From contig CAMHOY010000004.1 of assembly GCA_946186915.1 (NCBI GenBank), positions 62,001-126,000 on the forward strand: DNA of 64,000 nt, written 5' to 3'. The first letter of the stretch is position 1, and every line of letters starts with the position of its first letter. Below, one piece after another: positions 23,280 through 32,350 of this stretch. The translations under genes and the position numbers were made by a program. This DNA is from an uncultured Bacteroidales bacterium (GTDB lineage: Bacteria > Bacteroidota > Bacteroidia > Bacteroidales > Paludibacteraceae). The notes beneath the pieces are model-generated. The model was not told where the DNA came from, did no database searches, and saw nothing but the letters and a program-made list of their open reading frames with translations.

Positions 23280-25574
23280 CTATTTCAAAAACTCGTACTG
23301 GAAAAGCATCGGCACTATAGTTGTATTATAGTAGCGTTTGACTAACTCCGCTAAAGATTTTATATGTCCGTTAAGATCTGGGTAATGGAATATCGTTGTT
23401 CCTGTCTCTTCGTCAAAGTGTGATGTGTTCAAGTCACATTTTATTTGATATAATCCATAATTTATAGTTGGTATATACTCTGCTGTCTTCTTTGCGGCTT
23501 CAAGAACTTTATTCCATTGGGCCAGTAATTCTTTCTCCGTCTCATTGGGAATAAATCCTAATAGAGCCTCCGCAGCCAAGGTCGAGCCATTTGATGTGTC
23601 CAATGTTAAATTATTCCTATAATATCGACCATCCGATCCTGTAAACTCCTGCATGTGGTTTTGTGCTTCGAGGCAAGTAAATAATAGGCATTGCAATAAA
23701 AACTGATTGAGTTTACCTGACTTTATATCAGTAAAATAGCGTTTGTGTCCGTCTGCGGATTTCATTATTCTTGCACGTTCTGTCCATGCTCGATTGTATG
23801 TGATGTAGCGACTTGCTGCAAACAGTGGTAATTTCTCCAGGTAGTTACTCTTATGCAAAAAGAATCCGTTACCATTATAACGACCTGCAACAAGAAGGCT
23901 TGATTTTGCATCTGGATTATCAAATCCTGCGCTATCTGCTACAAGATAGCCCATCATTTCTGGACTATATATAGGGGTAATCCTACGTTTGACACTGCTA
24001 TCCGCTTCTAGTCCATTCAGTCCAATTAAGATACCGTCCTCGGTGCAATCAGGCATGGTGGTTCTGTCATAATATTTTTGACTAAACAAAGAGTTGATTT
24101 TGCGGATAGGTAATGGTTTGTCAAGTGCTACCAACTCATTGTTCTTATTTATATCATAGCCTATAAGGTTAAATTCAGAGATATTGCTTTCTTCTTGTCC
24201 CCAATAAGCACACATGACACAGGCATCAATATTAGTATGGAAATGTTTACGATTGAAAGCAAAACCCCCTAAGAATTTACGATTGATGATATGTTGGGCT
24301 TTCCAATATTTAACAGGAGAATATACAATATAGCTATCTGTAGGCTGCCGTAGATAATATTTGAATGCAGACCAAATAAAAGCATTTCCCAAATCATTAG
24401 TCGCAGCACCTTTTATCTCTTTCTTCATCTCCTTTACTACAAAACTATCCTTCCATGAAGATGATTTCTTGCTTATCTTGCGGCGTTGATGCTCCAGAGA
24501 GGTAGTTTCTGCATATGGGGGATTTTCAAATAGGATTATCGTGCAGGATGGATTATCTATATATTGCTTAATGATTTGATTATCTACATATTCTTTGCTC
24601 AATGCGTCTGCTCCACGTACAAGCCCCATATTGAAGGTGTCCTCTTTCTCTGTTGGTGGTATGATGTGCCTTACCTTATCTCCTAATGATTCAGAAAGAA
24701 CTTTGTATTCATAGTATTCAAGTGTTGATACAATTGTGTGCGAAAGTTCTTCTGTTGTCATACCAAGTTCCAAGTTTCCCGTTCCAGCGCATCGGTCGAG
24801 AATGATATAATCATTTCCTTTCGGAACACGGGAAATGGCTTTGCGCAGTAATTCTAAAGATTTATCCGCATATACACGGTTAGTATAAAATGCTCCAAGG
24901 TTTTTCTTCTGGATATCATCGTTGAGTTTATCCATTAAATAGCGGAAACGTTCATTCGATTTACCCTTATATGGAAGAATATACTCCTTGAATTTTTCGG
25001 GCTGTCTGATCTCACCGATAATCCGTATTTTCCCAGTTTCGTCTCCTATGAAATCAGACTTATTCGCCATGGGATTTTCGCGGTAGTACCTTTGCCCCCA
25101 ACCAACGATGCAATTTTCATCAATGTTGATTCGCGTATAGTTGCATGAACGTAATAATGTAATGATATTTTCCTGAGCAATATCTTGGGTTAGGTCATAT
25201 ACTTGTTCTGCATTTCCGCAAATAAAACCATGGTTGTCTTTTGATGCACCACCAATGTAAATTGTTTCAATCTGCTGTAAGTATTTTTCAGAATAATACA
25301 GATAAACTTTTTCATCATTGAGCGATATCAGCAAAATATTGCGCGGAATGGATTTGCCTTTTACCCGCATGGATGAAAGGTATTTGATAGTCTGGAATAA
25401 GACAGAATTTAAGTCATTGATATTCAACTTGAATTCTAATATATTCCCATTTACGACACCATCTGTGTAATTGGACTGGATTTCATCTTGCGTAATAGAA
25501 CTATCAACACGGGGCAGATACGTTTGGTAAAATGCGTGCTGTCCTTCTAATTCGTTGTCATAAGTCTTTGCCAT
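23280..25574 (-). CDS. Type IIG-like restriction enzyme/adenine methyltransferase
   Basis: The 764-residue protein has an N-terminal PD-(D/E)xK-like pattern (Asp38, then LEFK at 46-49), methyltransferase motif X (GAFYTNRVYADKS, about 227-239), motif I (ILDRCAGTGNLEL, 258-270) and the adenine-N6 motif ENPPY (350-354), followed by a long C-terminal region likely to hold target recognition. This order is that of Eco57I-like type IIG enzymes, which cut and methylate with one chain. No separate specificity subunit is adjacent. GC content is clearly below the core genes. Confidence 0.8.
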   Translation of the reverse strand: MAKTYDNELEGQHAFYQTYLPRVDSSITQDEIQSNYTDGVVNGNILEFKLNINDLNSVLFQTIKYLSSMRVKGKSIPRNILLISLNDEKVYLYYSEKYLQQIETIYIGGASKDNHGFICGNAEQVYDLTQDIAQENIITLLRSCNYTRINIDENCIVGWGQRYYRENPMANKSDFIGDETGKIRIIGEIRQPEKFKEYILPYKGKSNERFRYLMDKLNDDIQKKNLGAFYTNRVYADKSLELLRKAISRVPKGNDYIILDRCAGTGNLELGMTTEELSHTIVSTLEYYEYKVLSESLGDKVRHIIPPTEKEDTFNMGLVRGADALSKEYVDNQIIKQYIDNPSCTIILFENPPYAETTSLEHQRRKISKKSSSWKDSFVVKEMKKEIKGAATNDLGNAFIWSAFKYYLRQPTDSYIVYSPVKYWKAQHIINRKFLGGFAFNRKHFHTNIDACVMCAYWGQEESNISEFNLIGYDINKNNELVALDKPLPIRKINSLFSQKYYDRTTMPDCTEDGILIGLNGLEADSSVKRRITPIYSPEMMGYLVADSAGFDNPDAKSSLLVAGRYNGNGFFLHKSNYLEKLPLFAASRYITYNRAWTERARIMKSADGHKRYFTDIKSGKLNQFLLQCLLFTCLEAQNHMQEFTGSDGRYYRNNLTLDTSNGSTLAAEALLGFIPNETEKELLAQWNKVLEAAKKTAEYIPTINYGLYQIKCDLNTSHFDEETGTTIFHYPDLNGHIKSLAELVKRYYNTTIVPMLFQYEFLK

Positions 25575-25623
25575 ATTCGCTCTTTTTATACGTTTTTTCG
25601 CGTTTGGCTAAGTTATGGCAAAC

Positions 25624-25653
25624 AAAAAGCGGGACATCTTGTTTCTATCCCGC
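25624..25653 (-). terminator. Intrinsic terminator reading leftward from the KilA-N side
   Basis: GCGGGA and TCCCGC form a six-base stem, followed by TTTTT on the minus strand. It sits 50 bases upstream of the methyltransferase start, so it ends a transcript from the right. Confidence 0.75.
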
Positions 25654-25869
25654 ACATCTGGGCTCCGCTAAAAGCCTATTGAAGTAGGATAGCAACTCGA
25701 AGCCCGCCGTGTATAGATATAGTAAGCCCATAGTGAGCCTATGTATATGCATACACAAGCAGACATTCATTGTTGCAATGCCTTGACTTCAATTTTTTTC
25801 TGGATTTAGCGGATTCAGATGTGCCAAGTACAAAGCGCAATAAACGCTGTTTATAATTTCAATATGTCA

Positions 25870-25899
25870 CCCCATTTAACGTCTAAGGTCTGACGGTAT
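25870..25899. repeat. 30-base direct repeat, copy 1
   Basis: The sequence beginning CCCCATTTAACG and ending TCTGACGGTAT is identical to 26754-26783. The two copies flank the KilA-N gene, 884 bases apart, in the same orientation. Confidence 0.95.
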
Positions 25900-25901
25900 T
25901 T

Positions 25902-26723
25902 TTATGCTTTCAATATATGCTTACTCTCTACATTCTCCAACACGGTCATCTGCTGGATAGCAATTTGGTTGAGTTTGTGGAGACGCTCCTGTTGCGGCAT
26001 ACCTTCATTGATAAAGACAGCATTGAGGTTCTCCATGTTACTTAGACAAATCAACTGATTGATAGTCGCATAATCGCGGATATTTCCTTTGTCATCTGGA
26101 TGCGCATCGCGCCATTCTTTTGCCGTAATACCAAACAAAGCCACATTAAGCACATCGGCTTCGTTGGCGTAAATCAACGAGCGATGATATTGATCAATCT
26201 CTTGTGGCACAAGATGTTCTTTAATCGCGTCGGTATGAATATGGTAGTTAATCTTAGCCAACTCGCGCTTTGCAGACCAACCAAGAGCTTTCTGTTCTTC
26301 CTCTTTGAGCCGTTGGAACTCTTCTATAAGATACAATTTGAAAGGTACGCTAATCGCAGATCCGAACTCAAATGCAATATCTTTATGCGCATACGTACCC
26401 CCGTAACGACCTTTTTTAACAATCAAACCTACCGCATTTGTCTTTTCGAGCCATTCCGAAACACTCAAAACGAAGTTAGGTAAACCTGCGTGCATTCTAA
26501 AGTGGTCAAATTCGACCACATTAAAATTAGGATTATGGATTTGTTCCCATGTTCCAAGGAACTCAATCGTGTAACGATTCCGCAGCCAATTTTTGATCAC
26601 ATCTGCAGCGCGAACCTCATCGCTTTTAGCTCCAGCCATATCTGTCAAACAGATATAATCATTCCCCATTTCTGACATTACAGTAATAGGTGTGTCTTGT
26701 ACTGTGATTTGACTCTTACTCAT
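25902..26723 (-). CDS. KilA-N domain protein
   Basis: The 273-residue protein contains the KilA-N DNA-binding domain of phage and mobile elements (VIKNWLRNRYTIEFLGTWEQ, SVSEWLEKTNAVGLIVKKGR, GGTYAHKDIAFEFGSAIS; residues about 20-130), then a helical C-terminal region (140-273; RELAKINYHIHTDAIKEHL). KilA-N proteins are antirepressor- or regulator-like. The gene is cleanly enclosed by 30-base perfect direct repeats and has its own consensus promoter, so it looks like a discrete inserted cassette. Confidence 0.88.
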   Translation of the reverse strand: MSKSQITVQDTPITVMSEMGNDYICLTDMAGAKSDEVRAADVIKNWLRNRYTIEFLGTWEQIHNPNFNVVEFDHFRMHAGLPNFVLSVSEWLEKTNAVGLIVKKGRYGGTYAHKDIAFEFGSAISVPFKLYLIEEFQRLKEEEQKALGWSAKRELAKINYHIHTDAIKEHLVPQEIDQYHRSLIYANEADVLNVALFGITAKEWRDAHPDDKGNIRDYATINQLICLSNMENLNAVFINEGMPQQERLHKLNQIAIQQMTVLENVESKHILKA

Positions 26724-26753
26724 ATAGATAAGATTGAATTGCTATTATTATAC

Positions 26754-26783
26754 CCCCATTTAACGTCTAAGGTCTGACGGTAT
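26754..26783. repeat. 30-base direct repeat, copy 2
   Basis: Identical to 25870-25899. It lies in the 5' leader of the KilA-N gene, between its promoter and start codon. Confidence 0.95.
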
Positions 26784-26789
26784 CGGCTG

Positions 26790-26821
26790 CAAAGTTACAA
26801 CTTTTTTCTGAAATACGCAAA
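26790..26821 (-). promoter_or_regulatory. Consensus promoter for the KilA-N gene
   Basis: TAACTTTG (plus strand 26790-26797) and TTTG (26818-26821) are exactly 20 bases apart on the minus strand. The predicted transcript would begin inside or just before the second copy of the 30-base repeat. Confidence 0.85.
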
Positions 26822-26866
26822 CCCTTCTGCATCTTTTTTGCACTTTCTTTGTAACCCTTTGTCTTT

Positions 26867-27481
26867 TTACAGTTCATCTATGCTGCTGAGGGTGGACCAG
26901 GAGACGGCCTGCTCGGCAGCGAGGCGGTTGACGGCGATATCGTCGATGAAGATGATACGGCTGTCGGGTTGGCGGACGGCTTCGTCCACGGCGTGGAAGA
27001 TCTCCGGTTCAGGCTTGGCCATGTGCATCTTCTGCGAGAGGAAGAGGCGGTCGAAATGGCGTTCGAGGCCATAGGTGCGGTTGATGAAGTCGAAATGAAG
27101 GTCATTGCCGTTGCTGAGCAGATAGACCTTATGTCCCGCCGCGCGCAGCCGGTCCACGACATCGAGTCGTTCTTGCGGCAGGTCGTCGAGCATCGCCATC
27201 CAAGCGTCTGTGATCTGCCGGCGGGTAGTTCCGGGGTGGCAGAAAGCCTGAATCTGCGTGATGAAGTCATCGGGCGTGATCAGTCCGCGCTCGAAATCCG
27301 CCATGAGTTGTCTGCTCGCCACGCTGACGGCTTTGATGCCTTCTCCGTGGTTGTCCATGCCCAAGACGGCGCGCATGTTCTCTTCGCCCATCAGCGCCTC
27401 GAACGCCCGCATACAGCGGCCGACATCGAGGCGGATGAGCACTCCGCCAAGGTCAAAGATATAAATTAGATGGTTGGGCAT
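26867..27481 (-). CDS. HAD-family hydrolase (YihX-like)
   Basis: The 204-residue protein has the HAD motif I in the YihX-type variant IFDLGGVLI, a motif II region VYLLSNGNDLHFD, and motif IV IIFIDDIAVNR. Such enzymes are small-molecule phosphatases, often acting on sugar phosphates. It is the last gene of the kinase/AAA unit, 59 bases after the S-4TM-LicD gene, so it may not be functionally tied to it. Its GC content is higher than that of its upstream neighbour. Confidence 0.88.
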   Translation of the reverse strand: MPNHLIYIFDLGGVLIRLDVGRCMRAFEALMGEENMRAVLGMDNHGEGIKAVSVASRQLMADFERGLITPDDFITQIQAFCHPGTTRRQITDAWMAMLDDLPQERLDVVDRLRAAGHKVYLLSNGNDLHFDFINRTYGLERHFDRLFLSQKMHMAKPEPEIFHAVDEAVRQPDSRIIFIDDIAVNRLAAEQAVSWSTLSSIDEL

Positions 27482-27540
27482 AATTCATTCCGGATTAGCA
27501 TATGTGCGGCAGAATATTTTGCTTTGTAAGCGTGTTTCTT

Positions 27541-29367
27541 TCAATTTAAATCAACATGATTGATATGCTTCATGATAGAGACAAGGAATAGATTTTCACT
27601 AAACCACTTGTCCGCTCCATGCGTCGCAATCAATTGTGGTATCGTCTTGAATGGAGATTCGCTCCAGTTGCTGTAATACGCTTGGAGCACCTTCTCCGGA
27701 CAAGTCGGCACAGGTAAGTTCATTCCCTCGAAGAACTCTGTTCGTTTCTCTCCGTACAAGTCATTTTTGGGAATGTATGGTCCCGGTTTTTTCTTGTTAT
27801 CGATATAGTTAGGTGTATAAACGTAATATTCGTCATTTTTTGCATGTGTTAAATACCAATTGACATGGTGCATATACAGGTACTTGAGAATTCTGAATCT
27901 CCTTTTACATTGTCTCTCCTTAAGGGGACTCTTTTTAATGGTAAGATATGAGGCTTCCAGTCGCGTTAGTAACGAGTGGAGCGGATGAATAAAGACACGG
28001 CGGAAACATGCATCAATATGCCTATTGACCAAAATAGGGGTATATGAATAAATGTCAATGAAAAGACCTCTGCTATTGTACAAAGGATATAATTGACTGT
28101 CTTTTTCGGATATACAACTCTTCTTGTCTCTTATCCGGAAGTTGCTTAATCGTGGTGAATAATACAAGTCTGATTCATAATCTTGGACGTCATAAACGGA
28201 GCCTAACTCCTTGCGAATAGACTCTTTGGCTTTTTCTAACATGTCTATTGGAATGGCCAGGTCAATATCATCGTCCCAAAATACGAAAGAGTGACTTCTC
28301 ATCGCGCCGATCAAAGTTCCTCCATCCAAGGTATAAATGATACTGTATTTATCAAACACCCGAATCACGTCATTCAACATGCCTAATAAATGTTCTTGAA
28401 TCTTGGACAATGGGTATATTTTTGATTCGTTGAGGGAGAAAATATCTATTTCTGCAGCAGAAGAAGGGATTTGAATATTCGTGTCGGCAAGATAGGTGTG
28501 TTTAAATTTATTTAACTCTTTGTAATATATACTCCCCTCTCGCAGATGTTTGTTGCGGATGTAATGCGGAATAAAAAGACTTTGGTCTCTGTTGGAAATA
28601 ACCACATCTTGCAGCATTCGGATAGCGTCCATCTGATTTTGGTTAAGGTTATCCTTGATTTCCTCTTGTTTGGAGCGAATAACCTCGATTAAACTTTTAT
28701 TACGTTCAATGAGTCCTTTGGTAGTTGATAAATTTTCAATGTAATATTGAATGGCGTTAAAAAGCGAAATTACCACCAAGGCAAAAACCGTAATACCCAA
28801 TTGGAGCGACACTAAAGAGATAACCAGCAAGAAGGAAAGCGATATTATGATATATCGCTTATAGTCCTTATAGGCATAGTATGTGTAAAGAATGTTATCC
28901 AATTGAGCGATTAGTGCATTTCTTGGCCCGTTATCTCCGAATATCTCCGAATACCAAACTTCATATTTGTAATAATCCGGTATGTTTGAGGCCTTAGAGT
29001 GATAAGTTTCTAGTTCTTCTGTGCAATAAGTAAAGGGATTGTGCGGAATATCTAACACCTTACAATCGTATTCTTCTCGGAGCATGTTGGAAATATCCAA
29101 ATTATGCGTAATTTGTTTCTCGCAAATAAAATGTATGATAATGAATGCAATGATAGTAATGATACCAATAAATAAATCACGTTGCTCGGCAACGATGTCA
29201 TAATGCGGAAGGAGAGGGATATAACTTATAGCCAATAAAATAGGCGGAATCAAAGTTAACCACCGTCTTACGCGATGCCAGTGACGTGCCTTTTCAAAAT
29301 AGTAATCTCTTGCTTTGAGGACGTTGATATTACTTATCCGATGGGTGTTTTGAAGAATTTTATTCAT
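27541..29367 (-). CDS. S-4TM domain fused to LicD-type nucleotidyltransferase
   Basis: The 608-residue protein has two halves. Residues 1-235 match the S-4TM pattern of predicted pore-forming effectors: two helices (about 37-53, 66-82), a cytoplasmic EEYDCKVLDIPHNPF and VWYSEIFGDNG region, two more helices (171-190, 192-208) and a basic, coiled tail. Residues 320-608 are LicD-like: TLDGGTLIGAMR (347-357) and WDDDIDLAI (364-372) give the nucleotidyltransferase metal site. LicD enzymes transfer phosphocholine or similar groups. GC content is low. It lies 30 bases after the PPP phosphatase gene. Confidence 0.82.
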   Translation of the reverse strand: MNKILQNTHRISNINVLKARDYYFEKARHWHRVRRWLTLIPPILLAISYIPLLPHYDIVAEQRDLFIGIITIIAFIIIHFICEKQITHNLDISNMLREEYDCKVLDIPHNPFTYCTEELETYHSKASNIPDYYKYEVWYSEIFGDNGPRNALIAQLDNILYTYYAYKDYKRYIIISLSFLLVISLVSLQLGITVFALVVISLFNAIQYYIENLSTTKGLIERNKSLIEVIRSKQEEIKDNLNQNQMDAIRMLQDVVISNRDQSLFIPHYIRNKHLREGSIYYKELNKFKHTYLADTNIQIPSSAAEIDIFSLNESKIYPLSKIQEHLLGMLNDVIRVFDKYSIIYTLDGGTLIGAMRSHSFVFWDDDIDLAIPIDMLEKAKESIRKELGSVYDVQDYESDLYYSPRLSNFRIRDKKSCISEKDSQLYPLYNSRGLFIDIYSYTPILVNRHIDACFRRVFIHPLHSLLTRLEASYLTIKKSPLKERQCKRRFRILKYLYMHHVNWYLTHAKNDEYYVYTPNYIDNKKKPGPYIPKNDLYGEKRTEFFEGMNLPVPTCPEKVLQAYYSNWSESPFKTIPQLIATHGADKWFSENLFLVSIMKHINHVDLN

Positions 29368-29397
29368 AATTCCAGGGAGTTCACGTTGTGTGTTATA

Positions 29398-30084
29398 TCA
29401 TTCCATTATCCATGATTTGGGGTTGTGGAGGAGGCAGTCGACGCAGAGGATATGGTCGGAGACGAGAGTGATGTCTTCTTTCGGCGTATGGCCAATAATC
29501 TGCGTGACGGGCGTGTCGGCAAACAGATTGTGCTCGGGGAGTATCCACGAGCGAATCCACACCGGCGAATGAGTAGGGGATACACCGTACACATCCGGAT
29601 CAACTGTTACATTGCTACTGAAAGTAAAGGCCTCTTTGTTCGTCCGCCATAGGTCGTTGATTTGCTGCGCTACTACTTGCGGTGCCTCGCCATGATAAGG
29701 ACCGATATATTTCTCATACCATTCCTTAGTAACTCCGGCATGGGATACCAAAGTTTTCTCATCTATCGCATAGGCGACTCCATAGAATAGAGCCTCCGTT
29801 TCTGCGAATAAGTGTTGGTATATTTCGCGGTATTCGGGATGGCTGAAACGGCTCTTGTAGTCTTTGTCTAGCAGATAATTCAGGTCATGATTACCGTATA
29901 GCAGAATGGTATCCGGATGCGACTTGCAGAAGGCGATAATGTCCTTAAAATTAGCGACAATCTCCTCTTGGGATCTGCCGCCTTTGGAGTCGAAATAATC
30001 ACCCACGAAGATGTTTGTCGCATCCTCGCGCACCAGTTGTTTCCACCGGCCTAAACCATGTATGTCGCCAATGATGTTATACAT
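29398..30084 (-). CDS. PPP-family metallophosphoesterase
   Basis: The 228-residue protein shows the PPP phosphatase metal motifs in order: GDIHG (6-10), GDYFDSKG (28-35), GNHDLNY (64-70), a SHAG histidine and IGHTP near the C-terminus. It resembles bacterial serine/threonine phosphatases of the PrpA/ApaH type. The end of the kinase-AAA gene overlaps its start by one base, so the opposing kinase and phosphatase are probably made together. Confidence 0.88.
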   Translation of the reverse strand: MYNIIGDIHGLGRWKQLVREDATNIFVGDYFDSKGGRSQEEIVANFKDIIAFCKSHPDTILLYGNHDLNYLLDKDYKSRFSHPEYREIYQHLFAETEALFYGVAYAIDEKTLVSHAGVTKEWYEKYIGPYHGEAPQVVAQQINDLWRTNKEAFTFSSNVTVDPDVYGVSPTHSPVWIRSWILPEHNLFADTPVTQIIGHTPKEDITLVSDHILCVDCLLHNPKSWIME

Positions 30085-31811
30085 TACGCATTAAAGCCGA
30101 TGGGGCGGAGAGGGGTGGTGTCGAGAGAGGATTTGTGGTGGTTGATGCTATTGGTGAGATGGCGTTGGGAGATGGGGACATCTTCTATGGCAGCCATGAG
30201 TGCGGCTTCGTTAACTACGAAGGGCACATCGGCGCTGGCATAGTGAACAGTCATCTGCGCCAAAGCAGGCACATCGATATCGTCCGCCAAGGGTCTGTTG
30301 CGCAAATAGATCTCAAAGAGCCTCTGGCGCATTTTCTCGTCCGGGGCAGGAATCTCAATCTGCATGTCAAAGCGTCCTGCGCGCAGTGCGGCGGGGTCGA
30401 TGATGTCTTTCCGGTTCGTCGTACCCACCACCAGGATGCCACGTTTGTGGCACTCGTTGAAGGCAGCGAGGAACTCATTCACTTCATCATTCCGGCTGCG
30501 TTCCGACTCCAGCGCAGAACGCTTGCTGAGAAGACCGTCTATCTCATCGATACAAAGGACGCAATGTCCGCTGGCTGCCGCGCTCTCGAACATTTCCTTG
30601 ATATTCATTGAGGTCTCATGGATATAAGGACTGCCAAGACTGGCAGAAGTGATGAACTTCATAGGCCAATGCAGTTCCTCTGCGATCTTGCTTGCGAAAT
30701 AGGTCTTACCGCATCCCGGAGGTCCGTATAAGAGCAATCCGTTCGGCAGTTGCAGCAGGTATTGCTCCGCTTTCTCGGGGTGCAGGAGCGGCCAGAGGAT
30801 ATATTGGGACACCTTTTGCTTGAGGTCGTCCATGCCGGCAATCGAAGCAAAACCCTGCAGGTCGTTCACCGTGCGCGCATTCCAAAGAGAGGTCTCTTCG
30901 GCAATCCGGTCCAACTCGGTGTTTTCTATATGCAGGACATGCAGTAAGGTCTTTATGTTCGCCTCGCCTTTAAAAGCCATGTCCATAGCGACAAACAAGT
31001 TGGCTGCCGTCTGGGAAGTGCCTACTTTAGACGGTCGCAAGGGTTCTATTATCTCCGAGGAAGGATGCTCCTTGCGCCATTCGTTCATCTTCAGATGTTG
31101 CGCTACGGCAGGCATATCGGATGTCAGCGGACAATCGCTCCATGGCTTCTTGCCGGAGAGCATAGCAAAGAGAACCGCACCGATGGAGAAGATATCCGTC
31201 ATACCGGTGACCTTTTGCTTGCCCAACAGGTCGGAATGAGTGTAGAACGGGTTGAGCTTCTCAACCTGCTTGACGGAAGGGAGACGAAGTGCTCCGTTGA
31301 CGTTATACTCGATGGTATGCTCCAAATCAAACAGTCTGGCGGTGAGTTTGCCATCCTCGTCGGACTCAAGGAGGATGTTTTGGGGCGTGATGTCAAGGTG
31401 GCACAACTGATGGTCGTTCATATGCTGCACGGCATTGATAAGTCCGAGCGTGATATCCATTGCCTCCCGCGGGGACAAGGGACCTTTCTCGTCGATATAT
31501 TGCGAGAGCAGTTTGCCTCGGGAGAGCGGAAAGACCATATACGTGATGTCGTAAGAGGTTTTTCTAATGCGGCTGAAAGACGTCATGTGCATGAGGTTTG
31601 CACATGTACCCAGTTTGCGGTAAGCCCATACTTCTTTCGGCTCCTGGCTATGCAGCAGTTCTTTCGGCGTAGCCTTCATATCATAGAGCTTCATGAAGAA
31701 CTGGTTGTTCTTCTCGTCTGCTACGCAGTAAGTCTGTGTGTATGCCTTAGCGGTGATGAGGTACAGCACGCTGTAGTCACCGATGTGTGATCCTTGTGTA
31801 AATTCTATCAT
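30084..31811 (-). CDS. Ser/Thr protein kinase fused to AAA+ ATPase
   Basis: The 575-residue protein has an N-terminal kinase domain (about 8-290) with Lys41 in FFMKLYD, catalytic loop HLDITPQN (138-145, Asp140 kept), DLE in place of DFG (162-164) and TDIFSIGAVLF. A AAA+ domain follows (about 318-575): Walker A GPPGCGKT (363-370), Walker B CIDEID (420-425) and the second region of homology GTTNRKDIIDPAALRAGRFD. Kinase and ATPase on one chain is unusual in bacteria. It overlaps the PPP phosphatase gene by one base and follows the tyrosine phosphatase gene by 17. Confidence 0.9.
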   Translation of the reverse strand: MIEFTQGSHIGDYSVLYLITAKAYTQTYCVADEKNNQFFMKLYDMKATPKELLHSQEPKEVWAYRKLGTCANLMHMTSFSRIRKTSYDITYMVFPLSRGKLLSQYIDEKGPLSPREAMDITLGLINAVQHMNDHQLCHLDITPQNILLESDEDGKLTARLFDLEHTIEYNVNGALRLPSVKQVEKLNPFYTHSDLLGKQKVTGMTDIFSIGAVLFAMLSGKKPWSDCPLTSDMPAVAQHLKMNEWRKEHPSSEIIEPLRPSKVGTSQTAANLFVAMDMAFKGEANIKTLLHVLHIENTELDRIAEETSLWNARTVNDLQGFASIAGMDDLKQKVSQYILWPLLHPEKAEQYLLQLPNGLLLYGPPGCGKTYFASKIAEELHWPMKFITSASLGSPYIHETSMNIKEMFESAAASGHCVLCIDEIDGLLSKRSALESERSRNDEVNEFLAAFNECHKRGILVVGTTNRKDIIDPAALRAGRFDMQIEIPAPDEKMRQRLFEIYLRNRPLADDIDVPALAQMTVHYASADVPFVVNEAALMAAIEDVPISQRHLTNSINHHKSSLDTTPLRPIGFNA

Positions 31812-31828
31812 AAAGTATTATTGCTTTT

Positions 31829-32350
31829 TTATTCTTCGCCGCATATTTTGCGCCATTCAAATTCGCGGATATAACTGTCGAGGATGGCTTGGCAGGCGCG
31901 GTAGATATCGTGGTAAGCCGTCTCGAAATTACGGGTGTACCACGGGTCGGAGACATCGCGCTGCTCGTCTGCCCACTGCATCATCAGTGACTCTTTCTCG
32001 CCCGGATCGTAATAGTCCATGACATCGTCATAATTGACATGTCCGATAGAGGGGAGATAGGTCAGATTATTGTAATCGGCACAGATAATCTTGTCGTAAT
32101 AATCATATTCCTCCCGCGTCATCTCGTGTGCCTTGTGCGGTCCGTAGGGGATACCATATTCGCGCAGTTTGAGTTTGGCAGGCGGGTAGATGTCATTGCC
32201 TTGTTCTTCGTCCGAGACACCGGCGGATGCGATCTCAAAACGGTCTTCCAGTCCGGCTTTGCGCACGAGGTGCTTGAAGATATACTCCGCCATCGGCGAA
32301 CGGCATATGTTACCGTGGCAGACAAATAATATGCGTTCCTTGCGTTTCAT
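31829..32350 (-). CDS. Low-molecular-weight protein tyrosine phosphatase
   Basis: The 173-residue protein has the active-site loop VCHGNICRSPMAEY (Cys-x5-Arg) near residues 10-23 and the acidic DPW near 139, both as in the LMW-PTP family. Such enzymes dephosphorylate tyrosine on bacterial kinases and other proteins. Its start is directly next to the stop of the triple-AAA gene. With the kinase-AAA and PPP genes it gives this operon three phospho-handling enzymes. Confidence 0.92.
   Translation of the reverse strand: MKRKERILFVCHGNICRSPMAEYIFKHLVRKAGLEDRFEIASAGVSDEEQGNDIYPPAKLKLREYGIPYGPHKAHEMTREEYDYYDKIICADYNNLTYLPSIGHVNYDDVMDYYDPGEKESLMMQWADEQRDVSDPWYTRNFETAYHDIYRACQAILDSYIREFEWRKICGEE

Larger units (their letters stand above)
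25575..25901. other. Structured gap between methyltransferase and KilA-N genes
   Basis: No credible protein gene was seen. On the minus strand it holds a stem GGGCT/AGCCC (25660-25664 with 25701-25705) enclosing CCTA/TAGG, then the terminator at 25624-25653, and near its right end one copy of a 30-base direct repeat. It could be the 3' end of the KilA-N transcript or a small RNA gene. Confidence 0.45.
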
